64,000 nucleotides of DNA from Algoriphagus ratkowskyi (GTDB lineage: Bacteria; Bacteroidota; Bacteroidia; Cytophagales; Cyclobacteriaceae): positions 1 to 64,000 of the forward strand of contig NZ_MSSV01000004.1 of NCBI RefSeq assembly GCF_002150505.1. The letters are read 5' to 3'. Numbering within the stretch: the stretch's first letter is position 1; every line of letters starts with the position of its first letter. The position numbers were made by a program, and so were the translations under genes. The notes beneath the pieces were generated by a model. It did not search any database, was not told the origin of the DNA, and saw only the letters and a program-made list of their open reading frames with translations. Shown here piece after piece: positions 52,834-60,523 of the stretch.

Positions 52834-53511
52834 ATGCGTCCATACTTACCTTTTCTAGCTGCCCTTGCCGAACATAACTCCAAAGAATGGATGGATGCTA
52901 ACAAGAAATGGTACTTGGAAACGAAAGCCGAATTTCTGGAAGATGTGGCTGTTTTGCTGAAAGGAATTGGAGAATGGGAGCCCGAACTTTTGGTGTTCAA
53001 ACCCAAAGATTGTGTCTTTAGACAGAATCGGGATGTTCGTTTTTCGGCTAATAAAATGCCTTACAAGAATAACTTTGGAGCTTATTTTTCTCCAAAAGGA
53101 AAGAAGTCAGAAGGCCCAGGATATTATCTTCAAATTCAACCGGGAAATTCATTTATGGCAGGTGGAATCTGGATGCCTCAAGCTGAGACGCTGAAAAAAA
53201 TAAGAAAGGAAATTGACTATTCTGGAGCAGAACTTACGAAAATTGAAGGTAACTCAGAATTCAAATCTTTATTTGGTCAAATCGAGGGAGAAAAACTTAA
53301 GACCAGTCCCCGAGATTACGAGGCTGATCATGAGTTTATTGAATATTTGAGATTGAAGAGCTATACTGTTTCTTCCAAAATCTCTGATCGTGACATTGAA
53401 TCTGGTGCATTTCTGAATATTGCTTTGGACGGTTTTCAGAGAATGAGGCCACTTCAGGAGTTTTTGACTCAGGCGATCGAAGATGTAGAAGGCGGATCAG
53501 GAATATTGTAG
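52834..53511 (+). CDS. DUF2461 (TIGR02453) family protein
   Basis: 225 aa cytoplasmic protein: FLAALAEHNSKEWMDANKKWYLETKAEFLEDV, PKDCVFRQNRDVRFSANKMPYKNNFGAYFSPKGKKSEGPGYYLQIQPGNSFMAGGIWMPQ and ESGAFLNIALDGFQRMRPLQEFL are the three conserved blocks of DUF2461. The fold and function are uncertain; the family is widespread and often monocistronic. ATG at 52834. Confidence 0.88.
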   Translation: MRPYLPFLAALAEHNSKEWMDANKKWYLETKAEFLEDVAVLLKGIGEWEPELLVFKPKDCVFRQNRDVRFSANKMPYKNNFGAYFSPKGKKSEGPGYYLQIQPGNSFMAGGIWMPQAETLKKIRKEIDYSGAELTKIEGNSEFKSLFGQIEGEKLKTSPRDYEADHEFIEYLRLKSYTVSSKISDRDIESGAFLNIALDGFQRMRPLQEFLTQAIEDVEGGSGIL

Positions 53512-53542
53512 CGTCAAGAGTTTGGGTTCAAGAATAAAGAGT

Positions 53543-54379
53543 TTAGACTCCTGAGTTGATCTCGAATTTCAAATCTCGAATTTTCTCCATCGTAGCAGCC
53601 ACACCGTCTTCCTTGTTGTGATGGGTGATTTCTTTTGCAACAGCCTTGACTTCCATTCGCGCATTGTCCACAGCCACTCCCCAGCCTACGGATTGTAGCA
53701 GGTCGATGTCGTTGTAATTGTCTCCAAAGGCGACCACGGATTCCATTCCAAAATCGTAGGCATGTTTTAAGATCTTCTTTAAACCTGTGGCTTTGGAAAT
53801 AGCTTTCGGAGCAATTTCCAGATAGGTTTCACTTGATCTATATAGGTGCAAGTCAAGCGAATGTTCTGAGTGTAATTCTCCAAAAAGCCAAGCCATCTCA
53901 TTAGATTCTCCCATGCACATTACTTTATGAGCGCCGGAATTACCTTTTGACCAAAGGTCTAACACGTCCTGGCCCGGAAGCCAAGTACACGCTACTTTCG
54001 TGTTTTTCACTTCACGCTGAGACCAGTAATCATCTTTTTCCTCGTACCAATTTTCTCCCTGATACAAGCTCACATGGATGTCTGTTTTATGTGTGAGTTG
54101 AAGAATTTTGGCAACCAAATTCACAGAAATACTCACGTCTTCAAGCACTTCTCCCTCAGCACTGAGCACATAGCCCCCATTGTAGCTGATCAAAGGTTGA
54201 GGATAGCGATTCATGTCATGAAGCAAATGCCGCATCGCATCGGGCATGCGAGAACTGGCAAGAATCACAGGAAAATTTACGGGTAAATCTGCAACCACTG
54301 CTTTGAGGCGAGGAGATAGATCACGCACCGAATTAAGGAGCGTGCCGTCAATGTCAGAGCAAAAAGCTTTTATTTCCAT
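53543..54379 (-). CDS. Cof-type HAD-IIB phosphatase
   Basis: 278 aa. HAD motif I CSDIDGTLLNSVRDLSPR (Asp 9 and 11), motif II VILASSRMP, the C2 cap domain between about 85 and 190, the Lys motif EIAPKAISKATGLKKIL, and motif IV VVAFGDNYNDIDLLQSVGWGVAVDNA. Acts on small phosphates such as sugar or flavin phosphates; the precise substrate cannot be read. Its ATG overlaps the stop of the upstream small membrane protein gene (TAATG), so both are coupled. Confidence 0.9.
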   Translation of the reverse strand: MEIKAFCSDIDGTLLNSVRDLSPRLKAVVADLPVNFPVILASSRMPDAMRHLLHDMNRYPQPLISYNGGYVLSAEGEVLEDVSISVNLVAKILQLTHKTDIHVSLYQGENWYEEKDDYWSQREVKNTKVACTWLPGQDVLDLWSKGNSGAHKVMCMGESNEMAWLFGELHSEHSLDLHLYRSSETYLEIAPKAISKATGLKKILKHAYDFGMESVVAFGDNYNDIDLLQSVGWGVAVDNARMEVKAVAKEITHHNKEDGVAATMEKIRDLKFEINSGV

Positions 54380-54651
54380 TAGTCGAAGTCGGACCAGTTT
54401 ACATCCTCAGCAAAGTTGACGAAGACGCCAAATCCAATAACAGCTATAAAAATTATTACTGCAGCGAAGATGATAAGTTTTACTATCAATTCAGCCTTGG
54501 CCCAAGTTGCTTTTTCTGGATCGGTGTTTTTATCCGTCGCCCAGATGATGAGCATGATCAGACCGATCAATGGAATACGCTTGATAAGAACTGCAATTAT
54601 CCATTCCCCTAAGGAGGTTGGTGGTTTTTTGTATTCATTTGATAATTCCAT
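54379..54651 (-). CDS. Small membrane protein, two TM segments
   Basis: 90 aa: an N-terminal hydrophilic stretch, GEWIIAVLIKRIPLIGLIMLIIWA (about 15-38), a hydrophilic KNTDPEKATWAKAE loop, then LIVKLIIFAAVIIFIAVIGFGVFV (about 54-77). The KNTDPEKATWAKA pattern is common in small Bacteroidota membrane proteins without known function. Coupled with the HAD gene by TAATG. Confidence 0.65.
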   Translation of the reverse strand: MELSNEYKKPPTSLGEWIIAVLIKRIPLIGLIMLIIWATDKNTDPEKATWAKAELIVKLIIFAAVIIFIAVIGFGVFVNFAEDVNWSDFD

Positions 54652-54664
54652 GGATTAAATAGGT

Positions 54665-55090
54665 TTAGTTAAAATCTGCCGTGTCAAACAGGTATTCCTG
54701 CATAGCAACATTCTCAGGATTAGAAGGATCTGTTTGGATAAATTGTACGGTAATTTGTTGATAATCTTCAGCATTTTCAAAATCTCTTAGATATAGTTCC
54801 GCACATTTACGCGCTAGAATTTCAGGCTGATTCCCTAAAATAAGCGGATCGCCATTTTCCAGTTTTAAATAAATCGTAGAAGTTGTACTATCATTTGATG
54901 TTGATTTGCTGAGGTTGACATTCATTCCCTGGAAATTCCCCAGCATTCGGATTTCTTCAGAAGGCATAAATCCTTTACCCATCATAGCTTCCATTCCTTT
55001 GAAAGCAAACTTTGCAATGTTCTCTGGATTACATGAGCAAGAACTGATTGTTGCAAGAAAAAATAGAAGGATAAAAATTCGATTTCGCAT
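54665..55090 (-). CDS. Lipoprotein, unknown
   Basis: 141 aa. Lipoprotein signal MRNRIFILLFFLATISSC with a second Cys two residues on, then a mixed domain with NVNLSKSTSNDSTTSTIYLKLENGDPLIL and a helix (EILARKCAELYLRDFENAEDY) followed by VQFIQTDPSN. No family recognised. ATG 55090 is preferred to one 12 nt upstream because it puts the signal peptide at the start. 13 nt before the small membrane protein gene, so probably a three-gene unit with the HAD phosphatase. Confidence 0.65.
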   Translation of the reverse strand: MRNRIFILLFFLATISSCSCNPENIAKFAFKGMEAMMGKGFMPSEEIRMLGNFQGMNVNLSKSTSNDSTTSTIYLKLENGDPLILGNQPEILARKCAELYLRDFENAEDYQQITVQFIQTDPSNPENVAMQEYLFDTADFN

Positions 55091-55325
55091 GTTGATTTCC
55101 AATTAGAAATAAAGTCATGCGAATTTAAACAATCTTAAGTAGATGTCTTCGAGATGATTAAAATTGCACATTTGTCTTCAGGTTTGTGAGGATTGTTAAT
55201 GTCTGGATAAGGAGTCGCATCTATCAATTTCACAGTATAATCTGAGTAGAAAACAAATCAGCAATCCCACTTGCATTTTTATTTGAGGAAGGAAGTGCTA
55301 CTCGTTAAGTTCGTATTAAAAAACA

Positions 55326-55353
55326 AAAAGCCTCACATTTCTGTGAAGCTTTT
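55326..55353 (-). terminator. Displaced terminator of tRNA-Ala
   Basis: AAAAGC-C-TCACA pairs with TGTGA-A-GCTTTT around TTTC; on the minus strand it ends in TTTTTGTTT. It lies 6 nt outside attL. Before integration this would have been directly downstream of the tRNA-Ala gene now at 62651-62723. Confidence 0.65.
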
Positions 55354-55358
55354 GAAAA

Positions 55359-55381
55359 GTGGAGAATAACGGACTTGAACC
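55359..55381. repeat. attL: tRNA-Ala 3'-end duplication
   Basis: GTGGAGAATAACGGA is identical to the start of attR; the following CTTGAACC differs from TTCGAACC at two positions. It copies the acceptor and T-arm 3' half of tRNA-Ala. The T-loop is degraded here, as expected for the copy not under selection. Confidence 0.85.
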
Positions 55382-55490
55382 TATAGATTATTTTTGATTA
55401 TTATTTTTAGTGATTATGTACTTTAAATTAATTAAATGCGCTTTTTTGTCGTAAATTGCCAAAGATTACAAAATCTGAATATCAATTAAA

Positions 55491-55543
55491 TTGCACCACA
55501 GGTTGCACCATTGATAAAGGATATTGCACCACAGGTTGCACCA
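55491..55543 (+). promoter_or_regulatory. Left arm-type integrase sites (4 x TTGCACCA)
   Basis: TTGCACCA occurs at 55491-55498, 55503-55510, 55524-55531 and 55536-55543: two identical 20-nt units, each with two boxes on a 12-nt period joined by CAGG. The same box pair with the same period occurs at the right end (62573-62592). They lie between attL and the integrase start, where arm-type binding sites and autoregulation are expected. Confidence 0.75.
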
Positions 55544-55553
55544 CAAAAAGGCT

Positions 55554-56906
55554 ATGGCACATACTTTAAGATTTGAATTGAGGAAAGAGGTTTTAAGCAG
55601 TGAAGGCAAAAGTCCTATATCTGCCATTGTTTCAGTTAAAGGGAAAAGAAAAAGGCTATCAACGGATCAGGTTGTTTATCCTTGGAATTGGGACAATGAA
55701 GCAAAACCTAGAAAAGCTATCTACCTAAATGATCGAGAACTCAAAAAGCTAGGAATAGAAAGAAAGGCGTTCCCTCCCCTTATGGAGTCAGAGGTAAAGT
55801 CTATAAATACCGAGCTTGATAAAATCGAATTAAAATTAACCGAATTAGATGATCAATTCAGAGGAAATAAGATTACTTTCTCAGTGGAAATGCTGGTTGA
55901 ATCCTATTTGAAAAGTAAGACTGAAGTAACCAAAAAAGAAGAGCCTAAAGGGGTAGTGTTTGATTTTATCGAGCGGTATATCGAAGATCATAAAAATACC
56001 AGGGTACAAGGAAGTTTGGGTGTTTATAAATCACTTCGAAAACATTTGAAAAATTATGAATCAGCTAAACGGGAAAATAAAGTAAGGTTTGAGAAAATAG
56101 ATTACCAGTTTATGCAAGGCTTCAGAAGCTTTTTAGTGGATTGGCAGGAAGTGACAAAAAAAGGAACAGTTCGCACGTTAAATAATATTACGATTGCCAA
56201 ACAAATAAGCACCTTAAAAACCTTTCTTGGATATGCTCAAAAGCATGGTATAGAAGTTAATCAGAACTATAAGGGGTTCAACTTAAAGAAAGATGATCTT
56301 GAGGTTATCGCATTGACAGAAAGAGAATTTCAAAGTTTACTTGATTTAGATTTATCAGATAATAAAAGACTGGATCAGGTTCGTGATGTATTTTGTTTCT
56401 CTTGTGCCTCCGGACTCAGATATTCAGATCTTAAAAATCTTCGCTGGGAAAACGTTAAAGGCATGGAGCTTAATATAAGGGTACAGAAAACTACTAAACT
56501 TCTAACCGTTCCGCTAACACCCCAGGCCTATGATATACTTGTTAAATACAAGGATATGTTAATTCCATTGCCAGTGATAAGTAATCAGAAGATGAATGAT
56601 TATTTAAAGGAATTGGCTAAGCTAGCAGAGATTAACGAGCCTACGGAAATAATAAGGTTTAGGGGAAATAATAAGATTGTCAAGATTTTTCAAAAATGGG
56701 AGCTAATTAGTGTACACGCTGGAAGAAAGAGTTTTGCCACATTAAGTTTAGAAAAGGGAGTACCAGCGGAAACTGTCATGTCTACAACTGGACATACTTC
56801 TTATGCTTCATTCCAGCGATATGTAAAAGTAACAGAGGAAAGGAAACGAAATGAAATGGCTAAAGCATGGGGTAAACCAGTTCTAAAGGTTGCTGTAAAT
56901 GAATAG
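55554..56906 (+). CDS. int: Tyrosine recombinase (integrase)
   Basis: 450 aa with the three usual domains: N-terminal arm-binding part (VSVKGKRKRLSTDQVVYPWNWDN, about 28-60), a SAM-like core-binding domain (VFDFIERYIEDHKNTRVQGSLGVYKSLRKHLKNY, about 130-240), and the catalytic domain with Arg in CASGLRYSDLKNLRW, Lys in VQKTTKLLTVPL, HAGRKSFATL (His ~388, Arg ~391), GHTS (His ~414) and Tyr ~423 in FQRYVKV. This Bacteroidota integrase type has the phage-like Arm-DNA-bind domain. ATG 55554; the frame upstream runs through the arm repeats from a TTG and is not coding. Confidence 0.93.
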   Translation: MAHTLRFELRKEVLSSEGKSPISAIVSVKGKRKRLSTDQVVYPWNWDNEAKPRKAIYLNDRELKKLGIERKAFPPLMESEVKSINTELDKIELKLTELDDQFRGNKITFSVEMLVESYLKSKTEVTKKEEPKGVVFDFIERYIEDHKNTRVQGSLGVYKSLRKHLKNYESAKRENKVRFEKIDYQFMQGFRSFLVDWQEVTKKGTVRTLNNITIAKQISTLKTFLGYAQKHGIEVNQNYKGFNLKKDDLEVIALTEREFQSLLDLDLSDNKRLDQVRDVFCFSCASGLRYSDLKNLRWENVKGMELNIRVQKTTKLLTVPLTPQAYDILVKYKDMLIPLPVISNQKMNDYLKELAKLAEINEPTEIIRFRGNNKIVKIFQKWELISVHAGRKSFATLSLEKGVPAETVMSTTGHTSYASFQRYVKVTEERKRNEMAKAWGKPVLKVAVNE

Positions 56907-56977
56907 TTAAAAAAAAACAAAGAAGTTTTTTAACTTTATAAATCTTTCTTTACTTTAGTGTCACTCCCGAACAAAGG

Positions 56978-57034
56978 GGTTTTAAAAAAAATCTACTACG
57001 TTGTGTAATGCATAACACAACGGATTTTAAAACC
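56978..57034. promoter_or_regulatory. Nested palindrome upstream of the HTH gene
   Basis: Outer arms GGTTTTAAAA (56978-56987) and TTTTAAAACC (57025-57034) are exact complements. Inside lies a second palindrome, CGTTGTGT (56999-57006) and ACACAACG (57015-57022) around AATGCATA. It ends 8 nt before the HTH_17 start. It may be an operator for the regulator, an excisionase site, or an origin-like structure for element replication. Confidence 0.6.
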
Positions 57035-57042
57035 TCTAAGTT

Positions 57043-57252
57043 ATGGAAGCAAAAAACACACCCGCCGTATTGCCTCAAGGTGAATACATTCAAGGCCTAG
57101 CAGAACTAGGCAAATATACAGGGACCTCAATCCCAACTTCAAAAAAACTTCTTACTGACGGAAAAATCCCCTATTATCAAATAGGAAGAAAATACTTTTT
57201 TGAAAAATCTGAAATACAGAAAGCTTTTAAGAAGGGGGGTAAGGTTGGATAA
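57043..57252 (+). CDS. HTH_17/DUF3853-like DNA-binding protein (candidate excisionase)
   Basis: 69 aa with a MerR-type winged HTH: LAELGKYTGTSIPTSKKLLTDGKIPYYQIGRKYFFEKSEIQKAF. IPTSKKLL is the recognition helix and IPYYQIGRKYFF the wing. Proteins of this size next to integrases of Bacteroidota elements are usually excisionases or regulators. Preceded by a nested palindrome; overlaps the next HTH gene by 8 nt. Confidence 0.75.
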   Translation: MEAKNTPAVLPQGEYIQGLAELGKYTGTSIPTSKKLLTDGKIPYYQIGRKYFFEKSEIQKAFKKGGKVG

Positions 57253-57529
57253 GCCCATAGTTGTAATCACACCGGATCAGATAGCACTGTTAATTTCTGA
57301 ATCAGTCACGAAGGCTATAAGTATTGCATTTGCTGGAATTTCTCAGTCAAGAGCAGGAAAACAAGCCGAAATAATTGACACAAATGAGATTTGCCAAAGG
57401 CTCAATTTGTCAGAACCTACGATAGTTCGGTGGAGGGATAAAGGCAAAATTCCATGCCTTAGAATAGGAACTAACATCCGTTACGATTGGGGCAAAGTCC
57501 TTGAAGCTATCGAAAAGAAAGGGAGCTAA
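57245..57529 (+). CDS. Second HTH_17 DNA-binding protein
   Basis: 94 aa if started at the TTG of 57245, which follows AGAAGGGGGGTAAGG, a strong purine-rich ribosome-binding sequence. The C-terminal half is a helix-turn-helix of the excisionase family: IIDTNEICQRLNLSEPTIVRWRDKGKIPCLRIGTNIRYDWGKVLEAI. The N-terminal part ITPDQIALLISESVTKAISIAF is helical. The frame also opens at ATG 57200 inside the previous gene, but that part repeats the other frame and is unlikely coding. Confidence 0.72.
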   Translation: MDKPIVVITPDQIALLISESVTKAISIAFAGISQSRAGKQAEIIDTNEICQRLNLSEPTIVRWRDKGKIPCLRIGTNIRYDWGKVLEAIEKKGS

Positions 57530-57532
57530 AGC

Positions 57533-57859
57533 ATGGGACTTTCAAAAAAAGAAAGCCTAAGCCCCCAGGAGGGCAAAGGCTTGGAGTGTAGCAACTCTTA
57601 TAATCAATCCAAAGATAGCAGATTCCTAATTCAAACAAAGGCAGTTTTTAGAGGCTTTTGGACTACTCCAAAGTCAATGCTTCAGGTAGCCTTAGAAACG
57701 GGAATAATGCGAAGTAACATTACTTGGTATGTCAATGATTGGCTAAAATCTAAATCCATACAGCGTGTTAAGACGGGAATTGACCCATTGACAAGGCGTA
57801 AGGTTGGGTTTTATTCAACAAATCCTATCTACTGGAAAGGGGTTGAAAATGGATGTTAG
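57533..57859 (+). CDS. Winged-helix-like small DNA-binding protein
   Basis: 108 aa. The middle, FRGFWTTPKSMLQVALETGIMRSNITWYVNDWLKSKSIQRVKTG, reads as a helix-turn-helix plus wing, followed by a beta hairpin DPLTRRKVGFYSTNP. Similar genes lie before replication genes in Bacteroidota elements; function unknown, probably regulation or replication. ATG is preceded by GAAAGGGAGC. Its last 11 nt overlap the next gene. Confidence 0.6.
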   Translation: MGLSKKESLSPQEGKGLECSNSYNQSKDSRFLIQTKAVFRGFWTTPKSMLQVALETGIMRSNITWYVNDWLKSKSIQRVKTGIDPLTRRKVGFYSTNPIYWKGVENGC

Positions 57860-58766
57860 AAGGTCAATCAATACAGCCATGTGGACAGATGTTTGGTTTG
57901 ATGAGTTGGAGCCAGTTGAAAAACTTCTTTTCATTTATCTGATCACAAATCAGAAAACAAACCTATTAGGCATTTACGATCACACACCAAGACGAATTTC
58001 TATAGATACTCGAATACCTGAAAAGGAGGTGAAAGAGATGCTTTTAAAATTTGAGGAAAACGGCAAAATCTATTTTACTGATGGATGGATTTGGATTGTC
58101 AATTGGATTAAGAATCAAAAGTGGAATCCAAAAATGGTAAGATCAATAGAGATAAGATTTTCAGAATTAGAAGATCCTGTAAAACAGTTGCTTAGGACTA
58201 AAAATGAAAGTGGATTTATTCAATTACAAGACTCTATTAATAGCCTATTGATAGCCTATCCATTGACTACCTCTAAAGATGTAAAGAGTAAAGAGGTAAA
58301 GAATGAAACATTTAAAGAATTAAAAAAGGAAACATGTAAAATAGGGATTACACGTTTTCATGAGATTTTGAAAAATGAAAAATATCTACAGGAATTGGAA
58401 TTGAAAGGATTTATTCAATATGAGGTAAAAAGAGATATTGATAGGTTTTGTCGCTTGAGTAGTGACAAAGAATTTGAAAGCGAAGATCATTTAAAAAATA
58501 CCTTCTTGAATTTTATGAATATTAAAAATATGGTTGACTATAGAGTAGCCCCTAGGAAGTATGAAAGGATTTTACAAAAAGTCTATACATACGATGACTA
58601 TTTAGAAAAACTCATAAATGAATACGGTGTAAGCCTTGAAAATTGGACTGTAAAATTTGCGGACAATTGGGAAGCATGGATGAAAGCCAACAATCCAAGG
58701 ATTGAAAATGAAGGACATGCAATAAACATGCTCAGAGAATATTTAGAACTAAAATTTAAAAATTAA
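57849..58766 (+). CDS. Phage replisome-organiser-like protein
   Basis: 305 aa. The N-terminus RRSINTAMWTDVWFDELEPVEKLLFIYLITNQKTNLLGIY, with IPEKEVKEMLLKFEENGKIYFTDGWIWIVNWIKNQ, is the winged-helix arrangement of phage replisome organisers/DnaD-like initiators (xxIWxDxxFxxLxPxxKLLFIYLxTN). The C-terminal half (NFMNIKNMVDYRVAPRKYER) is lysine-rich and unassigned. Probably initiates or loads helicase for element replication. ATG 57849; an upstream extension would overlap the previous gene by over 50 nt. Confidence 0.7.
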   Translation: MDVRRSINTAMWTDVWFDELEPVEKLLFIYLITNQKTNLLGIYDHTPRRISIDTRIPEKEVKEMLLKFEENGKIYFTDGWIWIVNWIKNQKWNPKMVRSIEIRFSELEDPVKQLLRTKNESGFIQLQDSINSLLIAYPLTTSKDVKSKEVKNETFKELKKETCKIGITRFHEILKNEKYLQELELKGFIQYEVKRDIDRFCRLSSDKEFESEDHLKNTFLNFMNIKNMVDYRVAPRKYERILQKVYTYDDYLEKLINEYGVSLENWTVKFADNWEAWMKANNPRIENEGHAINMLREYLELKFKN

Positions 58767-58776
58767 ATCACACACC

Positions 58777-59442
58777 ATGAAAATCACCAAAAATCAAAAC
58801 GAATCATTTTCTGTACTACATGAGCACACACATGCATACAGTCAATATCAAGCAGGCCTAAAAGCAGCAGAAAAGGGAATGAATAAAGTAGCTCAAGCCT
58901 GGAATGCTTTGGAGGTGGGAAAGTTTGACCAAGAAAGCTTAGAGAAGATCTATGACATTGATTATTTCAAAAACAAGTATGCAGGAATAGTGCAGGTTAA
59001 GGTCGACAAAATTGATTTACCTAAGGCTTTAAAAGAAAGGATTTTTGCTGACTCAATTGAATCAGAAACCTATACAGATTTGATCTTGCAATTAGAGGCA
59101 TTGTATAGAAACGGGAATAGTTGGTGTCGCATACCTTCAAGCGGTGGGACAAGATCCTTTGAAGTGAATGTTAGCTACTTCCAAGTAAAGGAAGGCATTG
59201 TTTCAATTGTGCCAAACATAGAGGGATTGACAAAACCACAATTCCAGATCCTAGGAGACAGCCCCGAAAAAATAGAAGCATTCGAAAAGTTAAATGAAGC
59301 TGCAAAGGCATTAACAGAGGCAACAAGGCTTTTAGAGGAAACGGGCGTATTTAGTGCCTATTCAAATCCTTTGATTGAACAGAGTCCCTTATTCGACTTT
59401 CAGGATAAAGGATATGTGTTAAACCTTGGAATACTACTGTAA
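58777..59442 (+). CDS. Unknown element protein
   Basis: 221 aa, soluble, mixed alpha/beta, with a helical start (SQYQAGLKAAEKGMNKVAQAWNALEVGK), a central beta part (NGNSWCRIPSSGGTRSFEVNVSYFQVKEGIVSIVPNI) and a coiled helix (PEKIEAFEKLNEAAKALTEATRLLEETG). No family recognised. 10 nt after the replisome-organiser gene; its stop overlaps the next ATG (TAATG). Confidence 0.6.
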   Translation: MKITKNQNESFSVLHEHTHAYSQYQAGLKAAEKGMNKVAQAWNALEVGKFDQESLEKIYDIDYFKNKYAGIVQVKVDKIDLPKALKERIFADSIESETYTDLILQLEALYRNGNSWCRIPSSGGTRSFEVNVSYFQVKEGIVSIVPNIEGLTKPQFQILGDSPEKIEAFEKLNEAAKALTEATRLLEETGVFSAYSNPLIEQSPLFDFQDKGYVLNLGILL

Positions 59443-59678
59443 TGCAACTTATACAGCCAAATTCAGAAGAGGCAAGAGCATTGAAGGCCAAAGCGATCGT
59501 AGGCAGGGACTATCAACTATTGGAGCAATTGCAGGAGGTGGAGGGTAAGCAGTTCTTTTATTGTGAGACAGTTTTAGACCTCATACAGGTATCATCTATT
59601 GAAGGCAATGAGATTGTAGCGATAGAAGCAACTGAGTTAAGAGAAGGCTTTAAATCAGTTATTGAAGGAGGGGTTTAG
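59442..59678 (+). CDS. Unknown small element protein
   Basis: 78 aa, starting within the TAATG overlap with the preceding gene. Sequence such as RDYQLLEQLQEVEGKQFFYCETVLDLIQVSSIEGNEIVAIEATEL suggests a small alpha/beta domain. No motif recognised. Confidence 0.55.
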   Translation: MQLIQPNSEEARALKAKAIVGRDYQLLEQLQEVEGKQFFYCETVLDLIQVSSIEGNEIVAIEATELREGFKSVIEGGV

Positions 59679-59716
59679 TCCCTTCCTTCTTTTGAAAAGA
59701 TCAAAATATACAAACC

Positions 59717-60025
59717 ATGCCTAAAAAGGGACAAACCAACAATCCAGCCGGACGACCTAAGGGAATTTCGAACAAGGCGAACAGGCCATTAAAAGAAAAT
59801 GTAACCGCTTTTCTTGAGAAAAATTGGGTAAAGATTGAAAGGGACATTAACAAGCTTGATCCATATGCACGTGTCCAGATCTATGAAAAGCTTTTATCCT
59901 TTGTACTTCCAAGGCTTAAGAGTGTAGATGGCAATATTTCAGTTACTCAGAAATTAGACGGCCTGACAGATAGCCAGCTAAATAATTTGATTGATTCAAT
60001 CCTAAACGAAAAGCAAAATGTTTAA
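59717..60025 (+). CDS. DUF5681-like protein (small-terminase-associated family)
   Basis: 102 aa. Basic N-terminus with GQTNNPAGRPKGISNKANR, the GNPxGRPKGxxN motif of DUF5681, then helices (NVTAFLEKNWVKIERDINKLDPYARVQIYEKLLSFVLPRL). DUF5681 proteins lie in phages and mobile elements of Bacteroidota, often beside terminase, and may be small terminases. If so, this would fit a phage satellite. No large terminase follows. Overlaps the next gene by 8 nt. Confidence 0.65.
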   Translation: MPKKGQTNNPAGRPKGISNKANRPLKENVTAFLEKNWVKIERDINKLDPYARVQIYEKLLSFVLPRLKSVDGNISVTQKLDGLTDSQLNNLIDSILNEKQNV

Positions 60026-60521
60026 TAATCTTGATTTTACCGACCCGCGCGAAACTACTGGACTTAACTTTTCAAATGAGTTACAAAACAGGGTATTAAT
60101 GTTTCTAATCAGTCAAAAACCTTTTGGATCCATAATGTCTAAGAATGATGTTTATGACTATGCGAGAATGACTGATGGAATGGCAGCTAATGAATTAATA
60201 TACGCTAGTCGCAACTATGATTTTTGGCTAAGGATTCAATGTCCTGAATTGAATTTAGGTGAAATTAAAGAATTTGTTCTAGTCGAGATCGAAACTAGTA
60301 AGCTTCCAATTGTTGACATAGACCTTTTAAAAGAAGAGGTGAAAAAGGAATATAGGGACTTAGTTGAAAAATATAAGGCTCTTACCCAGCAAACGGGAAT
60401 GTATCCACCTTTAATTTATTACGAAGAAGAAAATATCATATTGGATGGAAACCACCGCGCCAAAGCTTTGCAGGAATTAGGGTATAAAATGATAACAGTT
60501 TTCAAAGCTATAAAACGCTAA
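60018..60521 (+). CDS. ParB/Srx-like domain protein, first of tandem pair
   Basis: 167 aa. The C-terminal half has FVLVEIETSKLPI, then PPLIYYEEENIILDGNHRAKALQELGYK, the ParB/sulfiredoxin-like phosphate-binding motif (I-DGNHR-AL-ELG) seen in ParB N-terminal nucleotide-binding domains. The N-terminus (FISQKPFGSIMSKNDVYDYARM) is novel. No HTH or C-terminal DNA-binding domain. Paralogue of the next gene, sharing the 13-residue string around FVLVEIETSKLPI and the MSKND block. Confidence 0.7.
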   Translation: MFNNLDFTDPRETTGLNFSNELQNRVLMFLISQKPFGSIMSKNDVYDYARMTDGMAANELIYASRNYDFWLRIQCPELNLGEIKEFVLVEIETSKLPIVDIDLLKEEVKKEYRDLVEKYKALTQQTGMYPPLIYYEEENIILDGNHRAKALQELGYKMITVFKAIKR

Positions 60522-60523
60522 CT

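Noticed and set aside
55491..55543. CRISPR-like repeats
   Set aside because: Only two 20-nt units with a 13-nt spacer and no cas gene; the third pair at the other end of the element makes integrase arm sites a better reading.
55524..55553. Upstream TTG start for the integrase
   Set aside because: The added codons translate the TTGCACCA repeats and give a His-rich peptide; ATG 55554 begins the conserved domain.
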